This document shows, piece by piece, positions 6,657 through 14,463 of a DNA stretch of 64,000 nucleotides (position 1 is the first letter of the stretch; each line of letters opens with the position of its first letter). The translations under genes and the position numbers were made by a program. Source of the DNA: an uncultured bacterium (GTDB lineage Bacteria; Bacillota; Clostridia; Oscillospirales; Oscillospiraceae); the NCBI GenBank assembly GCA_949840775.1, contig CATKXO010000001.1, positions 1 to 64,000 of the forward strand, written 5' to 3'. The notes under the pieces are model-generated. The model had not been told where the DNA came from and made no database searches. It saw only the letters and a program-made list of their open reading frames with translations.

Positions 6657-7688
6657 ATGGGTTTCTTTAGTAAAGATATCGGCATCGACCTGGGCACCGC
6701 CTCGGTTCTGGTATATATCAAGGGCAAGGGGGTCGTCCTCCGTGAGCCCTCCGTGGTAGCCATGGACAAGAACACCGGCAAACTGCTGAAGGTGGGCACC
6801 GAGGCCCAGGCTATGCTGGGCCGCACCCCCGGCAACATTGTGGCCATGCGCCCTCTGCGGGAGGGCGTCATCTCCGACTACGACATGACCGAGCGGATGC
6901 TGAAGGAGTTTATGAAAAAGGTGACCTCCTTCTCCCTGTTCAAGCCCCGTCTGCTGATCTGCGTGCCCTCGGGCATCACCGAGGTTGAGGAGCGCGCCGT
7001 GGTGGACGCCGGCATCCAGGCGGGCGCCCGCCGGGCCTATCTCATTGAGGAGCCGGTGGCCGCCGCCATCGGCGCGGGCATCGACATCACCAAGCCCGAC
7101 GGCCACATGGTGGTGGACATCGGCGGCGGCACCGCCGATATCGCGGTCATCTCCCTGGGCGGCGTGGTGGAGTCCGCCTCCATCAAGGTGGCCGGCGACA
7201 AATTCGACGAGGCGGTGGTGAAGTATATCCGCCGCAAACACAACGTCCTCATCGGCGACCGCACCGCCGAGGAGCTGAAGATCAGCATCGGCTGCGTCTT
7301 TCCCCGGCCGGAGGAGGTCTCTATGGAGATCAAGGGCCGCTGCCTGATGACCGGCCTGCCCCGGGTGTTCAACGTCACCTCCAGTGAGATGATCGAGGCC
7401 TTTGAGGAGACCTCCGCCTCCATTCTGGAGGCCATTCACGGCGTGCTGGAGCGCACCCCCCCCGAGCTGGTGGCCGATATCTCCACCAACGGTATCGTCA
7501 TGACGGGCGGCGGCTCCCTGCTGTGGGGCTTCGACAAGCTGGTTCAGTCCCACACTGGTATCGACACCCACGTGGCCGACGACGCCATCTCCTGCGTGGC
7601 CTTCGGCACCGGCAAGAGCCTGGATAGCCTGGACCAGATGCAGGACGGCACCATGAATCTGTCCCGCAGAAAACAGATGAACTATTAA
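6657..7688 (+). CDS. mreB: MreB-family rod-shape actin
   Basis: A 343-residue bacterial actin of the MreB/Mbl type, which forms membrane-associated filaments guiding lateral cell-wall synthesis. Phosphate-1 motif DIGIDLGTASVLVY near the N-terminus, phosphate-2 MVVDIGGGTADIAVIS around 155-170 and the adenosine motif GIVMTGGGSLLWGF near 280 are all present. I start at ATG 6657 (AAGGTGG eight bases upstream) instead of an in-frame GTG 12 bases earlier. mreC, mreD and rodA are not adjacent, so this may be an Mbl- or MreBH-type paralogue. Its own promoter and terminator suggest a single-gene unit. Confidence 0.9.
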   Translation: MGFFSKDIGIDLGTASVLVYIKGKGVVLREPSVVAMDKNTGKLLKVGTEAQAMLGRTPGNIVAMRPLREGVISDYDMTERMLKEFMKKVTSFSLFKPRLLICVPSGITEVEERAVVDAGIQAGARRAYLIEEPVAAAIGAGIDITKPDGHMVVDIGGGTADIAVISLGGVVESASIKVAGDKFDEAVVKYIRRKHNVLIGDRTAEELKISIGCVFPRPEEVSMEIKGRCLMTGLPRVFNVTSSEMIEAFEETSASILEAIHGVLERTPPELVADISTNGIVMTGGGSLLWGFDKLVQSHTGIDTHVADDAISCVAFGTGKSLDSLDQMQDGTMNLSRRKQMNY

Positions 7689-7693
7689 AACGG

Positions 7694-7719
7694 ACAGCCG
7701 GCCTCTGGCCGGCTGTTTT
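7694..7719 (+). terminator. Rho-independent terminator after mreB
   Basis: Stem ACAGCCGGCC / GGCCGGCTGT with loop TCT and a TTTT tail. Confidence 0.85.
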
Positions 7720-7738
7720 CCTAGAGAGGAGAGGGCAC

Positions 7739-8563
7739 ATGGAAACAGTAGAGGAGGTCCTGCAAACAATCGGCAGGACCATCGGCATTCCGGACCTGAC
7801 CCTGGGCAGTCTGCTGCGGGTGGCTGTCATTGTGCTGGTGGGTTGGCTGGTGATCCGCCTGCTGATGCGTATGGTGGACCGGATGCTGGACAGGAGCAGG
7901 TCACTGGCCGCCATCAAGCCCTATGTCCATACCGCCTTCCATATTTTCCTCTGGGTGCTGCTGGCCCTGATGCTGGCGGGCACCCTGGATGTGGATGTCA
8001 CCTCCATCATCGCCATGCTCAGTGTGGCGGGACTGGCGGTGTCCATGGCATTGCAGAATACCCTGTCCAACCTGGCCGGGGGACTGGTGCTGCTGGTGAC
8101 CAAGCCCTTCGGGCCGGGGGACTATGTGGAGGCCGACGGGGTCAGCGGCACCGTGGCCGCGGTGAACATGTCGTACACCATCTTTCACACCCCGGACAAC
8201 AAGGAGATTTTCGTCCCCAACAGCCAGCTGTCTGCCGCAAAAATCATCAACTACAACCGTCTGGGCAGGCGGCGGATGGACCTGAAATTCACCGCCTCCT
8301 ACAGCGCCCCCACCGCCCGGGTCCGGGCGGCCATTCAGGAGGTGCTGGCCGCCACGCCGGGAATCCTGGATGACCCCGCCCCGGCGGTGTACCTGTCGGA
8401 GTACCAGGCCAGCAGCATCGAGTATCTGGTCCGCCTGTGGACCTCCTCCGACGACTACTGGACGGTGTACTACGCCCTGATTGAGGATGTGCGGGAGTCT
8501 TTCTCCCGCCACGGGGTGGAGATGACCTACGACCACCTCAATGTGCATATCGTGGGGAAGTAG
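7739..8563 (+). CDS. Small-conductance mechanosensitive channel (MscS family)
   Basis: A 274-residue MscS-type channel that opens under membrane tension to release solutes during osmotic downshock. Three N-terminal hydrophobic segments lie at about 22-44, 58-80 and 87-118. The third contains the pore-helix pattern GLAVSMALQNTLSNLAGGLVL, followed by the beta domain KPFGPGDYVEADGVSGTVAAV and FVPNSQL. The length matches minimal MscS proteins. AGAGGAGAGGGCAC precedes the ATG. The TAG stop lies within a GTAGGGGC repeat terminus. Confidence 0.92.
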   Translation: METVEEVLQTIGRTIGIPDLTLGSLLRVAVIVLVGWLVIRLLMRMVDRMLDRSRSLAAIKPYVHTAFHIFLWVLLALMLAGTLDVDVTSIIAMLSVAGLAVSMALQNTLSNLAGGLVLLVTKPFGPGDYVEADGVSGTVAAVNMSYTIFHTPDNKEIFVPNSQLSAAKIINYNRLGRRRMDLKFTASYSAPTARVRAAIQEVLAATPGILDDPAPAVYLSEYQASSIEYLVRLWTSSDDYWTVYYALIEDVRESFSRHGVEMTYDHLNVHIVGK

Positions 8564-8566
8564 GGG

Positions 8567-8647
8567 CCGCCGCCCTCGGCGGCCCGCTCTCTACCGCCGC
8601 CCTCGGCGGCCCGCTCTCTACCGCCGCCCTCGGCGGCCTGCACTCTA
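8567..8647. repeat. Three tandem 27-bp hairpin repeats
   Basis: The unit CCGCCGCCCTCGGCGGCCCGCTCTCTA occurs at 8567-8593, 8594-8620 and, with two changes, 8621-8647. Each unit contains the CCGCCGCCCTCGGCGG hairpin. The array spans the gap between the convergent MscS and DUF4830 genes, and the stop codon of the latter lies in the last unit. Confidence 0.9.
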
Positions 8648-9124
8648 CGGCATAGCCAGCCCGTGTAAGAACCCGTCCAGCTGAGGGGAGAGGACCTCGC
8701 CGCCCACCACAGTGTTTTTGCAGATGAGCAGGTTGACCTGTACCCCCGTCTCGCCGGTGGGGTAGTTGAGTACCTCATAGGTGTACCGTTTTACCCGTTT
8801 GCCGGCGTATTTCTGCAAATCGAAGCCCTGGCTGTTCTGGAGGGCCAGGTACTCGGTGTAGCTGCTGTCCATCTCCTCCGGGATGAGCAGCTCCTGGGTG
8901 GAGACGGGTTCCTCCGCTACCTGCCAGCCGTAGGCGGACAGGTAGTCGATCCGGTCCTGGTTGGACCTGACCCCCTTGGGGCTGGGCAGGGCGGAGGCGG
9001 AGACCTCCCGTCCCAGCATACTCTGGCCGAAATTCAGGGCGATGGCGCAGCAGCACAGCAGGGCGGCGGCGGCCACCCCCAGCGTCAGCTTGCGCTTGGG
9101 CATCTTCGCGGTTACGATCAACAC
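8645..9124 (-). CDS. DUF4830 domain membrane-anchored protein
   Basis: A 159-residue protein with a basic start (MPKRK), a single hydrophobic segment at about 14-32 and an extracytoplasmic domain. That domain matches the pattern I associate with DUF4830: DRIDYLSAYGWQV, then QGFDLQKYAGKRVKRYTYEV, LLICKNTVVGGEVLS and a final GFLHGL. Function is unknown; the family is common in Clostridia. The start is GTG at 9124, nine bases after AAGGAG. Its TAG stop overlaps the 27-bp tandem repeat. Confidence 0.8.
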   Translation of the reverse strand: MLIVTAKMPKRKLTLGVAAAALLCCCAIALNFGQSMLGREVSASALPSPKGVRSNQDRIDYLSAYGWQVAEEPVSTQELLIPEEMDSSYTEYLALQNSQGFDLQKYAGKRVKRYTYEVLNYPTGETGVQVNLLICKNTVVGGEVLSPQLDGFLHGLAMP

Positions 9125-9191
9125 AGCACATATCTCCTTCCCTGGCTTGTTCTCCCTTTACGGTATGCGGCAAAGGGGAGAGATATGTCTA

Positions 9192-9269
9192 TGTGGGCCC
9201 CGCCCCCCTGGGCGGGGCATCTAAAGGAGTTTGTGAGAAGATGGCCCGCCGAGGGCGGCGGGCCCCACA
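9192..9269. repeat. Family B repeat (GTGGG...CCCCAC) upstream of rsuA
   Basis: GTGGGCCCCGCCCCCCTGGG at the left, ATGGCCCGCCGAGGGCGGCGGGCCCCAC at the right. The termini are inverted copies, and each half is itself a hairpin. It lies in the leader of the pseudouridine synthase gene. Confidence 0.85.
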
Positions 9270-9285
9270 GAAAAGAGGAGATAGG

Positions 9286-10005
9286 ATGGACCGCATCGAC
9301 AAACTCTTATCCTCCACCGGGCGGTGGAGCCGGAGAGAGGTGAAGGACCTGGTCCGCCAGGGCCGGGTTCTGCTGGACGGCAGGGCGGTTCTCAGACCGG
9401 AGGAGAAGGCGGACCCGGATCAGGCGGTCCTCACGGTGGACGGCGCGGCGGTGGACTGTTCCCCCTTCGTCTATGTGATGCTCCACAAGCCTGCCGGCCT
9501 GCTCTCCGCCACCGGGGACAAACGCCAGCCCACGGTGGTGGACCTGCTCCCCCCGGAGCTGAAAAAGCGGGGGCTGTTCCCGGTGGGCCGGCTGGACAAG
9601 GACACCACCGGCCTGCTCCTCCTCACCGACAACGGCCCCCTGGCCCACGATCTGCTCTCCCCCAAAAAGCACGTGGACAAGGTGTATCTGGCCCAGGTGG
9701 AGGGCCGGGTGGAGGTTGAGGACATCCGGGCGCTGGCAGAGGGCATGGTGCTGGGTGACGGGACGGTCTGCCTGCCCGCAGGACTGGAGCCCATAGGGGA
9801 GGGCTCCTCCTGCCTGGTCACCCTGCGGGAGGGAAAATACCACCAGGTGAAGCGGATGCTGGCCGCCCGGGGGAAACCGGTGACGGCGCTCCACCGGCTG
9901 TCTATGGGGCCTTTGGCGCTGGATGAGGGGCTAAAACCGGGGGAATGGCGGTTTTTGACCCCGCAGGAGCGGGCCAATCTGTTGAGGTTAGGGGACGCTA
10001 CCTGA
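9286..10005 (+). CDS. rsuA: rRNA pseudouridine synthase (RsuA/RluB/E/F family)
   Basis: A 239-residue enzyme converting a specific uridine in rRNA to pseudouridine. An N-terminal S4 RNA-binding domain (RIDKLLSSTGRWSRREVKDLV, residues 3-23) precedes the catalytic core with FVYVMLHKPAG and the active-site motif GRLDKDTTGLLLLT, where Asp104 is the catalytic aspartate. The late KYHQVKRMLAA motif is present. I start at ATG 9286 (AGAGGAGATAGG upstream); an earlier in-frame start would translate the repeat at 9192. Whether it acts on 16S or 23S rRNA cannot be told from motifs alone, so the symbol follows the closest general match. Confidence 0.88.
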   Translation: MDRIDKLLSSTGRWSRREVKDLVRQGRVLLDGRAVLRPEEKADPDQAVLTVDGAAVDCSPFVYVMLHKPAGLLSATGDKRQPTVVDLLPPELKKRGLFPVGRLDKDTTGLLLLTDNGPLAHDLLSPKKHVDKVYLAQVEGRVEVEDIRALAEGMVLGDGTVCLPAGLEPIGEGSSCLVTLREGKYHQVKRMLAARGKPVTALHRLSMGPLALDEGLKPGEWRFLTPQERANLLRLGDAT

Positions 10006-10044
10006 AGTTTTAGTCGATTTGAACAAAAAAATCGAAAAAAACCC

Positions 10045-10074
10045 TTGCCAAACAGGGGGGATAGCAGTTATAAT
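10045..10074 (+). promoter_or_regulatory. Promoter of the CdaR-like regulator
   Basis: TTGCCA (10045-10050) and TATAAT (10069-10074), 18-base spacer. The preceding CCC and the TTGCCA hexamer recur at the promoters at 13584 and 16942. Confidence 0.7.
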
Positions 10075-10112
10075 AGGGACAGCGCACAAAAGATTATGTA
10101 GGAGGGATCGCT

Positions 10113-11204
10113 GTGTCAAGCAGGATGTTCCAGGGAGTCGTACTCCAAATGAAGGACAACATCAACCGCGCGGTCGGCGTGGTGGACGCGGAGGGGATCG
10201 TGGTCGCCTGCAGCGAGCTTACCTGCATCGGCGAGCATTGGCCCGGCGCGGTGGCCGCCATCAACAGTGCTGACAACAACCTGGCCCGGTTCGAGGGCCG
10301 CACCTTCAAGCCCCTGGCGGGCTGGGGAGCTCAGTTTGACTACGCCGCCTTTGTCAAGGGGGAGGACGAGCTGGCCGCCTCCCTGTGCGCCATGGCGGTG
10401 GTGGCCTTCAACGGCGCCAAGACCTATTACGAGGAGAAGCACGACAAGGCTACCTTTGTCAAGAACATCATCTCGGACAACATCCTCCTGGGTGACATCT
10501 ACACCCAGGCCAAGGAGCTCCACTTCGTTTCCGAGGTCCCCCGGGCCGCGTTCCTGGTGCGTCAGCTGGGCCCCGCCGACGTATCCGCCATCGACGTGAT
10601 TCAGAACCTGTTCCCCGACAAGCAGACCGACTTTGTCATCTCCATCAACGAGACCGACGTGGCACTCATCAAGCAGCTGTCCGAGGGGGCCGACTCCAAG
10701 GACCTGGGGAAGATTGCCAAGCAGATTGTCACCGCCGTCAATCAGGAGCTGGGGGTGAAGGTGGTCGTCGGCATCGGCACCATCGTGCCCCATATCCGGG
10801 ACCTGGCCCGGGCCTACAAGGAGGCCGGGGTGGCCATCGACGTGGGCAAGGTGTTCGACACCGAGAAGACCGTTATCAACTATGAGAACCTGGGCATCGG
10901 CCGGCTCATCTACCAGCTGCCCACCATCCTGTGCCAGATGTTCCTCCAGGAGGTCTTTAAGAAGAGCCCCATTGACGCCCTGGACCAGGAGACCCTGCTC
11001 ACCATCAACAAGTTCTTTGAGAACAACCTGAACGTGTCTGAGACCGCCCGGAAGCTCTTCGTCCACCGGAACACCCTGGTCTACCGGCTGGAGAAGATCA
11101 AGAAGCTCACCGGCCTGGACCTGCGGGAGTTCGACGACGCCATCACCTTCAAGGTGGCGCTCATGGTCAAGAAGTACCTCATCTCCCGGGGCATTGAGTC
11201 CTAA
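10113..11204 (+). CDS. CdaR/PucR-type transcriptional regulator
   Basis: A 363-residue regulator with three parts. The N-terminal region (1-130) opens FQGVVLQMKDNINRAVGVVD, a small-molecule sensing fold. The middle segment (about 170-280, with VVVGIGTIV and DLARAYKEAG) resembles the degenerate GGDEF-like domain of CdaR proteins. A C-terminal PucR-type helix-turn-helix has FENNLNVSETARKLFVHRN and TLVYRLEKIKKLTGLDL. The start is GTG after GGAGGGATCGCT. The family controls sugar-diacid or purine use, but no such metabolic genes are adjacent, so the ligand is unknown. It appears monocistronic. Confidence 0.85.
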   Translation: MSSRMFQGVVLQMKDNINRAVGVVDAEGIVVACSELTCIGEHWPGAVAAINSADNNLARFEGRTFKPLAGWGAQFDYAAFVKGEDELAASLCAMAVVAFNGAKTYYEEKHDKATFVKNIISDNILLGDIYTQAKELHFVSEVPRAAFLVRQLGPADVSAIDVIQNLFPDKQTDFVISINETDVALIKQLSEGADSKDLGKIAKQIVTAVNQELGVKVVVGIGTIVPHIRDLARAYKEAGVAIDVGKVFDTEKTVINYENLGIGRLIYQLPTILCQMFLQEVFKKSPIDALDQETLLTINKFFENNLNVSETARKLFVHRNTLVYRLEKIKKLTGLDLREFDDAITFKVALMVKKYLISRGIES

Positions 11205-11218
11205 CAGAAATTTTGTCA

Positions 11219-11296
11219 GAACCCCGGTGTTCTTGTCCTTTTCAAAGAAAAGGACAAGAACCCCGGGGTTCTTGTCCTTTTCAAAGAAAAGGACAA
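11219..11296. repeat. Duplicated palindrome-hairpin unit upstream of the LRR surface protein
   Basis: Two 39-bp direct repeats (11219-11257 and 11258-11296). Each has a 14-base palindrome (GAACCCCGGGGTTC in copy 2, one mismatch in copy 1) followed by the hairpin TTGTCCTTTT-CAAAG-AAAAGGACAA. It ends 30 bases before the start codon at 11327, so it should lie in the mRNA leader. The same architecture with other bases occurs at 18226-18301. Confidence 0.85.
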
Positions 11297-11326
11297 ACCG
11301 GGTTCAAAAGTAAGGAGGAAATCAAC

Positions 11327-12742
11327 ATGAGAAAGAGAATTTTGTCCCTGGCGCTGGTTCTGGCGGTATGTCTGGGCCTGATGGCCGTCCCTGCGGCGGC
11401 GCTGAAAGAAGGCGAAGAGTGGGTCGGCGACTTTGTGGTCAAAGGCGATACGCTGGTGAAATATTACGGCGACGGCGGCGCGGTTACCATCCCCGACGGA
11501 ATTACCGCCATTGCATCTAATGCGTTCGCGGACTGCAAGAGCCTGACCAGTGTGACCATCCCTGAAGGGGTTACCAGTATTGGAGTTAGTGCGTTTAAAA
11601 GGTGTACCAACCTGGTCAGCGTGACCTTTCCCTCCAGTATTACCCAAATTGAAGGTCATGCGTTTTATGAATGTACCAGCTTGACCGGATTAACGCTCCC
11701 ATCCGGTATCGAATCTATCAAAAATATGGCATTCTACAAGTGCAGCAGTCTGACCAGTGTTGTTATACCGTCCAGTGTCACCGATTTGCGTAGTAGTGTG
11801 TTCAGAGGCTGCACTGGGCTAAAAAGCGCGACCATTTCCAGTGCCAATTCTACCCGCGGTGATATATCGGACTTGTTCCGTGACTGCACCAGCCTGACTG
11901 ATGTGACCCTTCCGGATGGTATGGATAAGATTCGGGAGAATATGTTTACTGGCTGCACCAGCCTGAAAAGTGTGAACATTCCCGCCAGCGTCACCGCCGT
12001 TAGTTTCGCGTTCTTTGACTGCACAAGCCTGACCAATTTGACTATTCCCTCCGGTGCGACTTCCTTTGGGGGGGTCAGGGGTTGCACAAGCCTGACCAGT
12101 ATCGTCATCCCATCCAGCGTCCAGAGCATTGGCTTCGCTAATTTCGAGAGCTGCCGTAGCCTGACCGACATCTACTTCGGCGGCTCCAAGGCACAGTGGA
12201 AGGAGAAAGGAGGGGAAAAGGCAGTGACCTGGGCCGGCATCAGCCCCACCGTCCACTACAACAGCACCGGCCCCAGCACACAGCCCACCACGCCCGTCCA
12301 GCCCCAGCAGCCCGCCGGGACGACGGCCTCCCCCACCAACGACAAGCTGGAGGTGAACGGCAGTGCCGCCAATCCCACGGTGTACAAGATCGGCGGCAGC
12401 AACTACTTCAAGATTCGTGACGTGGCGGCGCTGCTGAACGGTACCGAGAAGCAGTTCGCCGTGGGCTATGACAGCGGGAAGCAGTCCGTCACCGCCACCA
12501 CCGGGCAGGGCTACGCCAAGCAGCCCGGCGACCTGGCCGGCGCGGCCGCCGGCGGAAACAGGACCGCCGCGGCGAGCAACGACGCCATCTATGTGGACGG
12601 CCAGAAGATCACCGCCGAGGTCTATAAGATTGACGGCAGCAACTATTTCAAGCTCCGCGACCTGGGCAAGGCCCTGGACTTCTATGTGGGCTGGTCCGCC
12701 CAGCGGGGCGTGTATATCGAGACCGACAAGCCCTACTCCTGA
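11327..12742 (+). CDS. Secreted BspA-like leucine-rich repeat protein with C-terminal stalk domains
   Basis: 471 residues. A Sec signal peptide occupies about 1-24 (MRKRILSLALVLAVCLGL, cleavage after AAA). About ten BspA/LRR_5 repeats span roughly 45-300, each like the SLTSVTIPEGVTSIGVSAF unit. After a Pro/Gln linker near 320, two stalk-like copper-amine-oxidase N-terminal type segments carry YKIGGSNYFKIRDVAALL and YKIDGSNYFKLRDLGKAL. The tail is nearly identical to that of the protein at 18337. There is no LPXTG motif. BspA-type LRR proteins often mediate adhesion. Start chosen at ATG 11327 after TAAGGAGGAA; an earlier in-frame start would translate the hairpin repeats. The LRR part has lower GC than the tail, which suggests module exchange. 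Confidence 0.85.
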   Translation: MRKRILSLALVLAVCLGLMAVPAAALKEGEEWVGDFVVKGDTLVKYYGDGGAVTIPDGITAIASNAFADCKSLTSVTIPEGVTSIGVSAFKRCTNLVSVTFPSSITQIEGHAFYECTSLTGLTLPSGIESIKNMAFYKCSSLTSVVIPSSVTDLRSSVFRGCTGLKSATISSANSTRGDISDLFRDCTSLTDVTLPDGMDKIRENMFTGCTSLKSVNIPASVTAVSFAFFDCTSLTNLTIPSGATSFGGVRGCTSLTSIVIPSSVQSIGFANFESCRSLTDIYFGGSKAQWKEKGGEKAVTWAGISPTVHYNSTGPSTQPTTPVQPQQPAGTTASPTNDKLEVNGSAANPTVYKIGGSNYFKIRDVAALLNGTEKQFAVGYDSGKQSVTATTGQGYAKQPGDLAGAAAGGNRTAAASNDAIYVDGQKITAEVYKIDGSNYFKLRDLGKALDFYVGWSAQRGVYIETDKPYS

Positions 12743-12756
12743 ACAGATAAAACAGG

Positions 12757-12789
12757 CCCCCTCGCTGCTGGCGAGGGGGTTTACTTTTG
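12757..12789 (+). terminator. Rho-independent terminator
   Basis: CCCCCTCGC-TGCTG-GCGAGGGGG followed by TTTACTTTTG, 15 bases after the surface-protein stop. Confidence 0.85.
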
Positions 12790-12802
12790 TGGGCTGGGGT
12801 GA

Positions 12803-12841
12803 TATAATAATACTGACTTCAAGCTTTCTTGAGATTTCAAG
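12803..12841 (+). promoter_or_regulatory. Promoter and operator half-sites of the AbrB/PIN pair
   Basis: TATAAT at 12803-12808, with a weak -35 TTTACT at 12780. Directly after come three alternating half-sites TCAAG (12819), CTTGA (12828) and TCAAG (12837), evenly spaced by 9 bases. This fits cooperative binding of an AbrB-type antitoxin dimer downstream of its own promoter. Confidence 0.6.
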
Positions 12842-12860
12842 AATAGAAAGGATGGCTGTT

Positions 12861-13118
12861 ATGAATTTGGCTAAAATTTCTGCCAATGGTCAAATCACCC
12901 TCCCTGTTGAAATCAGGCGTCTGCTTGGATTAAAGTCCGGCGATAAGGTTTTATTTTTTCAGAAGCAGGATGGCGAAATAGTTCTGAGCAACGCGTCAGC
13001 CCAAGCGATCCGAAAAGCACAAAAAGCTTTTGCCGGTGCTGCGGAGGAGATGGGGGTATTCGGTGAGGAGGATGTGCAGGCGCTGGTGGACGAGGTGCGC
13101 TATGGAAGGGACGGATAA
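12861..13118 (+). CDS. AbrB/SpoVT-type antitoxin
   Basis: An 85-residue protein with an N-terminal swapped-hairpin DNA-binding domain: AKISANGQITLPVEIRRLLG then GDKVLFF (residues 4-33). The C-terminal helical tail (AFAGAAEEMGVFGEEDVQAL) would bind and block the toxin. It immediately precedes a PIN-domain gene; the TAA is followed without a gap by the ATG of that gene. I use ATG 12861, ten bases after AAAGG; an ATG nine bases earlier is too close to that site. Antitoxin function and autoregulation are inferred from gene order and from the half-sites at 12819-12841. Confidence 0.82.
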   Translation: MNLAKISANGQITLPVEIRRLLGLKSGDKVLFFQKQDGEIVLSNASAQAIRKAQKAFAGAAEEMGVFGEEDVQALVDEVRYGRDG

Positions 13119-13517
13119 ATGCGGGTATTGATTGATACAAATATTTTATTTTCTGCATTGTTGTTTCCGCAGTCAAAGCCTGCAAGGGCACTGCTCTATA
13201 CTGCAAACCACCACGAGATTATTCTGTGCGACCGTAATATCAAAGAGCTGCGAGACATTTTAATTCGGAAGGCCCCCAAGTATCTGCCTGATGCGGAGGT
13301 ATTGCTTGCGGAGCTCTCATATGAGCTGATTCCTGGGGTAGACCATGCGGAAAAGCTGATCCGGGACGCAAAGGACCAGCCGATTTTAAACGCGGCGATT
13401 GTGTATGACGTTGACATCATCCTCACAGGGGATAAGGATTTTTTGAGTCTTGATATGGAACATCCCAGATGTATGACGGTCGCGCAGTTTTTTGAATGTG
13501 AGGGCATAGTGGAATAA
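13119..13517 (+). CDS. PIN-domain toxin (VapC-like ribonuclease)
   Basis: A 132-residue PIN-family protein. The first acidic residue is in RVLIDTNILFSALL (Asp6), a conserved acidic helix is in NIKELRDIL, and the closing metal site is in DVDIILTGDKDFLSL, where two aspartates remain. PIN toxins cleave specific RNAs, often tRNA, with Mg2+. The family is the clostridial PIN toxin group paired with AbrB-type antitoxins. The gene is adjacent to its antitoxin with no gap, so the pair forms one operon. It is AT-richer than its surroundings, consistent with horizontal arrival. The catalytic residues appear intact. Confidence 0.85.
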   Translation: MRVLIDTNILFSALLFPQSKPARALLYTANHHEIILCDRNIKELRDILIRKAPKYLPDAEVLLAELSYELIPGVDHAEKLIRDAKDQPILNAAIVYDVDIILTGDKDFLSLDMEHPRCMTVAQFFECEGIVE

Positions 13518-13583
13518 TATGGTATTTGGGTCGGAAGCGCAAGGACTTCTGGCCCATTTTTTGTAATCGGTGAAAAATACCCC

Positions 13584-13612
13584 TTGCCATTTCCGAGGAA
13601 ATAAGTTACAAT
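13584..13612 (+). promoter_or_regulatory. Promoter of the ftsEX cluster
   Basis: TTGCCA (13584-13589) and TACAAT (13607-13612), 17-base spacer. The 256-base gap from 13518 holds this promoter and an AT-rich leader of about 155 bases; no gene or repeat was seen in the leader. Confidence 0.7.
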
Positions 13613-13773
13613 AAGGTTACAAAAGTAACAAACTGGTAAAGAACGACACGGGCCGACAGAAAAAGGAAAGCATCCTTCACAGAATATGTATTTACTTCAA
13701 AAAAATTTTGTGATACACTGGAACACTAGCAGCCTGAGAAAAATAATTGGCTGAACGGGGAGCAGAGCGCGGT

Positions 13774-14463
13774 ATGATTCGCTTTATCGACGTACATAAG
13801 GAATACGACAACGGCACCAAGGCCCTGAAGGGGGTCAACGTGCGCATAGACGACGGGGAGTTCGTCTTTCTGGTGGGCCCGTCGGGGTCGGGCAAGTCCA
13901 CCCTCATCAAGCTCATCACGGCGGAGATTGCCCCCACCGGCGGGCGGGTGATGGTGAACGGCTTCAACTTGAACAACATCACCCCCCGGCAGGTGCCCCA
14001 AATGCGGCGCACCCTTGGGGTCATCTTCCAGGATTTCCGGCTCATCGAGAAGAAGACGGTGTATGAAAATCTGTCCTTCGCCATGCGGGCCATCGGGGCC
14101 TCCAACCGGGAGCTGCGCCGGCGCATCCCCTATGTGCTCCAGCTGGTGGGGCTGGAGCAGAAGGGGGACCGCTTCCCTGGCCAGCTGTCCGGCGGCGAGC
14201 AGCAGCGGGTGGCCATCGCCCGGGCGCTGGTGAACAACCCCAACATGATTATCGCAGACGAGCCCACGGGCAATCTGGACCCCCAGCGCTCCCTGGAGAT
14301 TATGATGCTGCTGGAGCGCATCAATGAGCTGGGCACCACCGTTCTGGTGGTCACCCACGAGAAGAATCTGGTTAACCGCTTCAACAAGCGGGTGGTGACC
14401 ATCGAGAACGGACGGGTCATCAGCGACGAAACAGGTGGTTACTACAATGTCGAGAAAATTTAA
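13774..14463 (+). CDS. ftsE: Cell division ATP-binding protein FtsE
   Basis: ATPase (229 residues, normal length) of the FtsEX complex, which activates peptidoglycan hydrolases at the septum. Walker A GPSGSGKST is at 35-43, the FtsE-typical VIFQDFRLIEKKTVYEN follows, then the signature LSGGEQQRVAIARAL and Walker B MIIADEPTGNLDP. ATG 13774 gives the standard FtsE N-terminus MIRFIDVHKEY; the ribosome site GGGGAG is 11 bases away. The coding end overlaps ftsX by 17 bases. Confidence 0.96.
   Translation: MIRFIDVHKEYDNGTKALKGVNVRIDDGEFVFLVGPSGSGKSTLIKLITAEIAPTGGRVMVNGFNLNNITPRQVPQMRRTLGVIFQDFRLIEKKTVYENLSFAMRAIGASNRELRRRIPYVLQLVGLEQKGDRFPGQLSGGEQQRVAIARALVNNPNMIIADEPTGNLDPQRSLEIMMLLERINELGTTVLVVTHEKNLVNRFNKRVVTIENGRVISDETGGYYNVEKI

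Noticed and set aside
8567-8647. CRISPR array
   Set aside because: The three units abut directly with no spacers, and no cas gene is present.
11219-11296. Invertible promoter (phase variation) at the duplicated hairpins
   Set aside because: The long units are direct, not inverted, repeats, and no recombinase gene is near.
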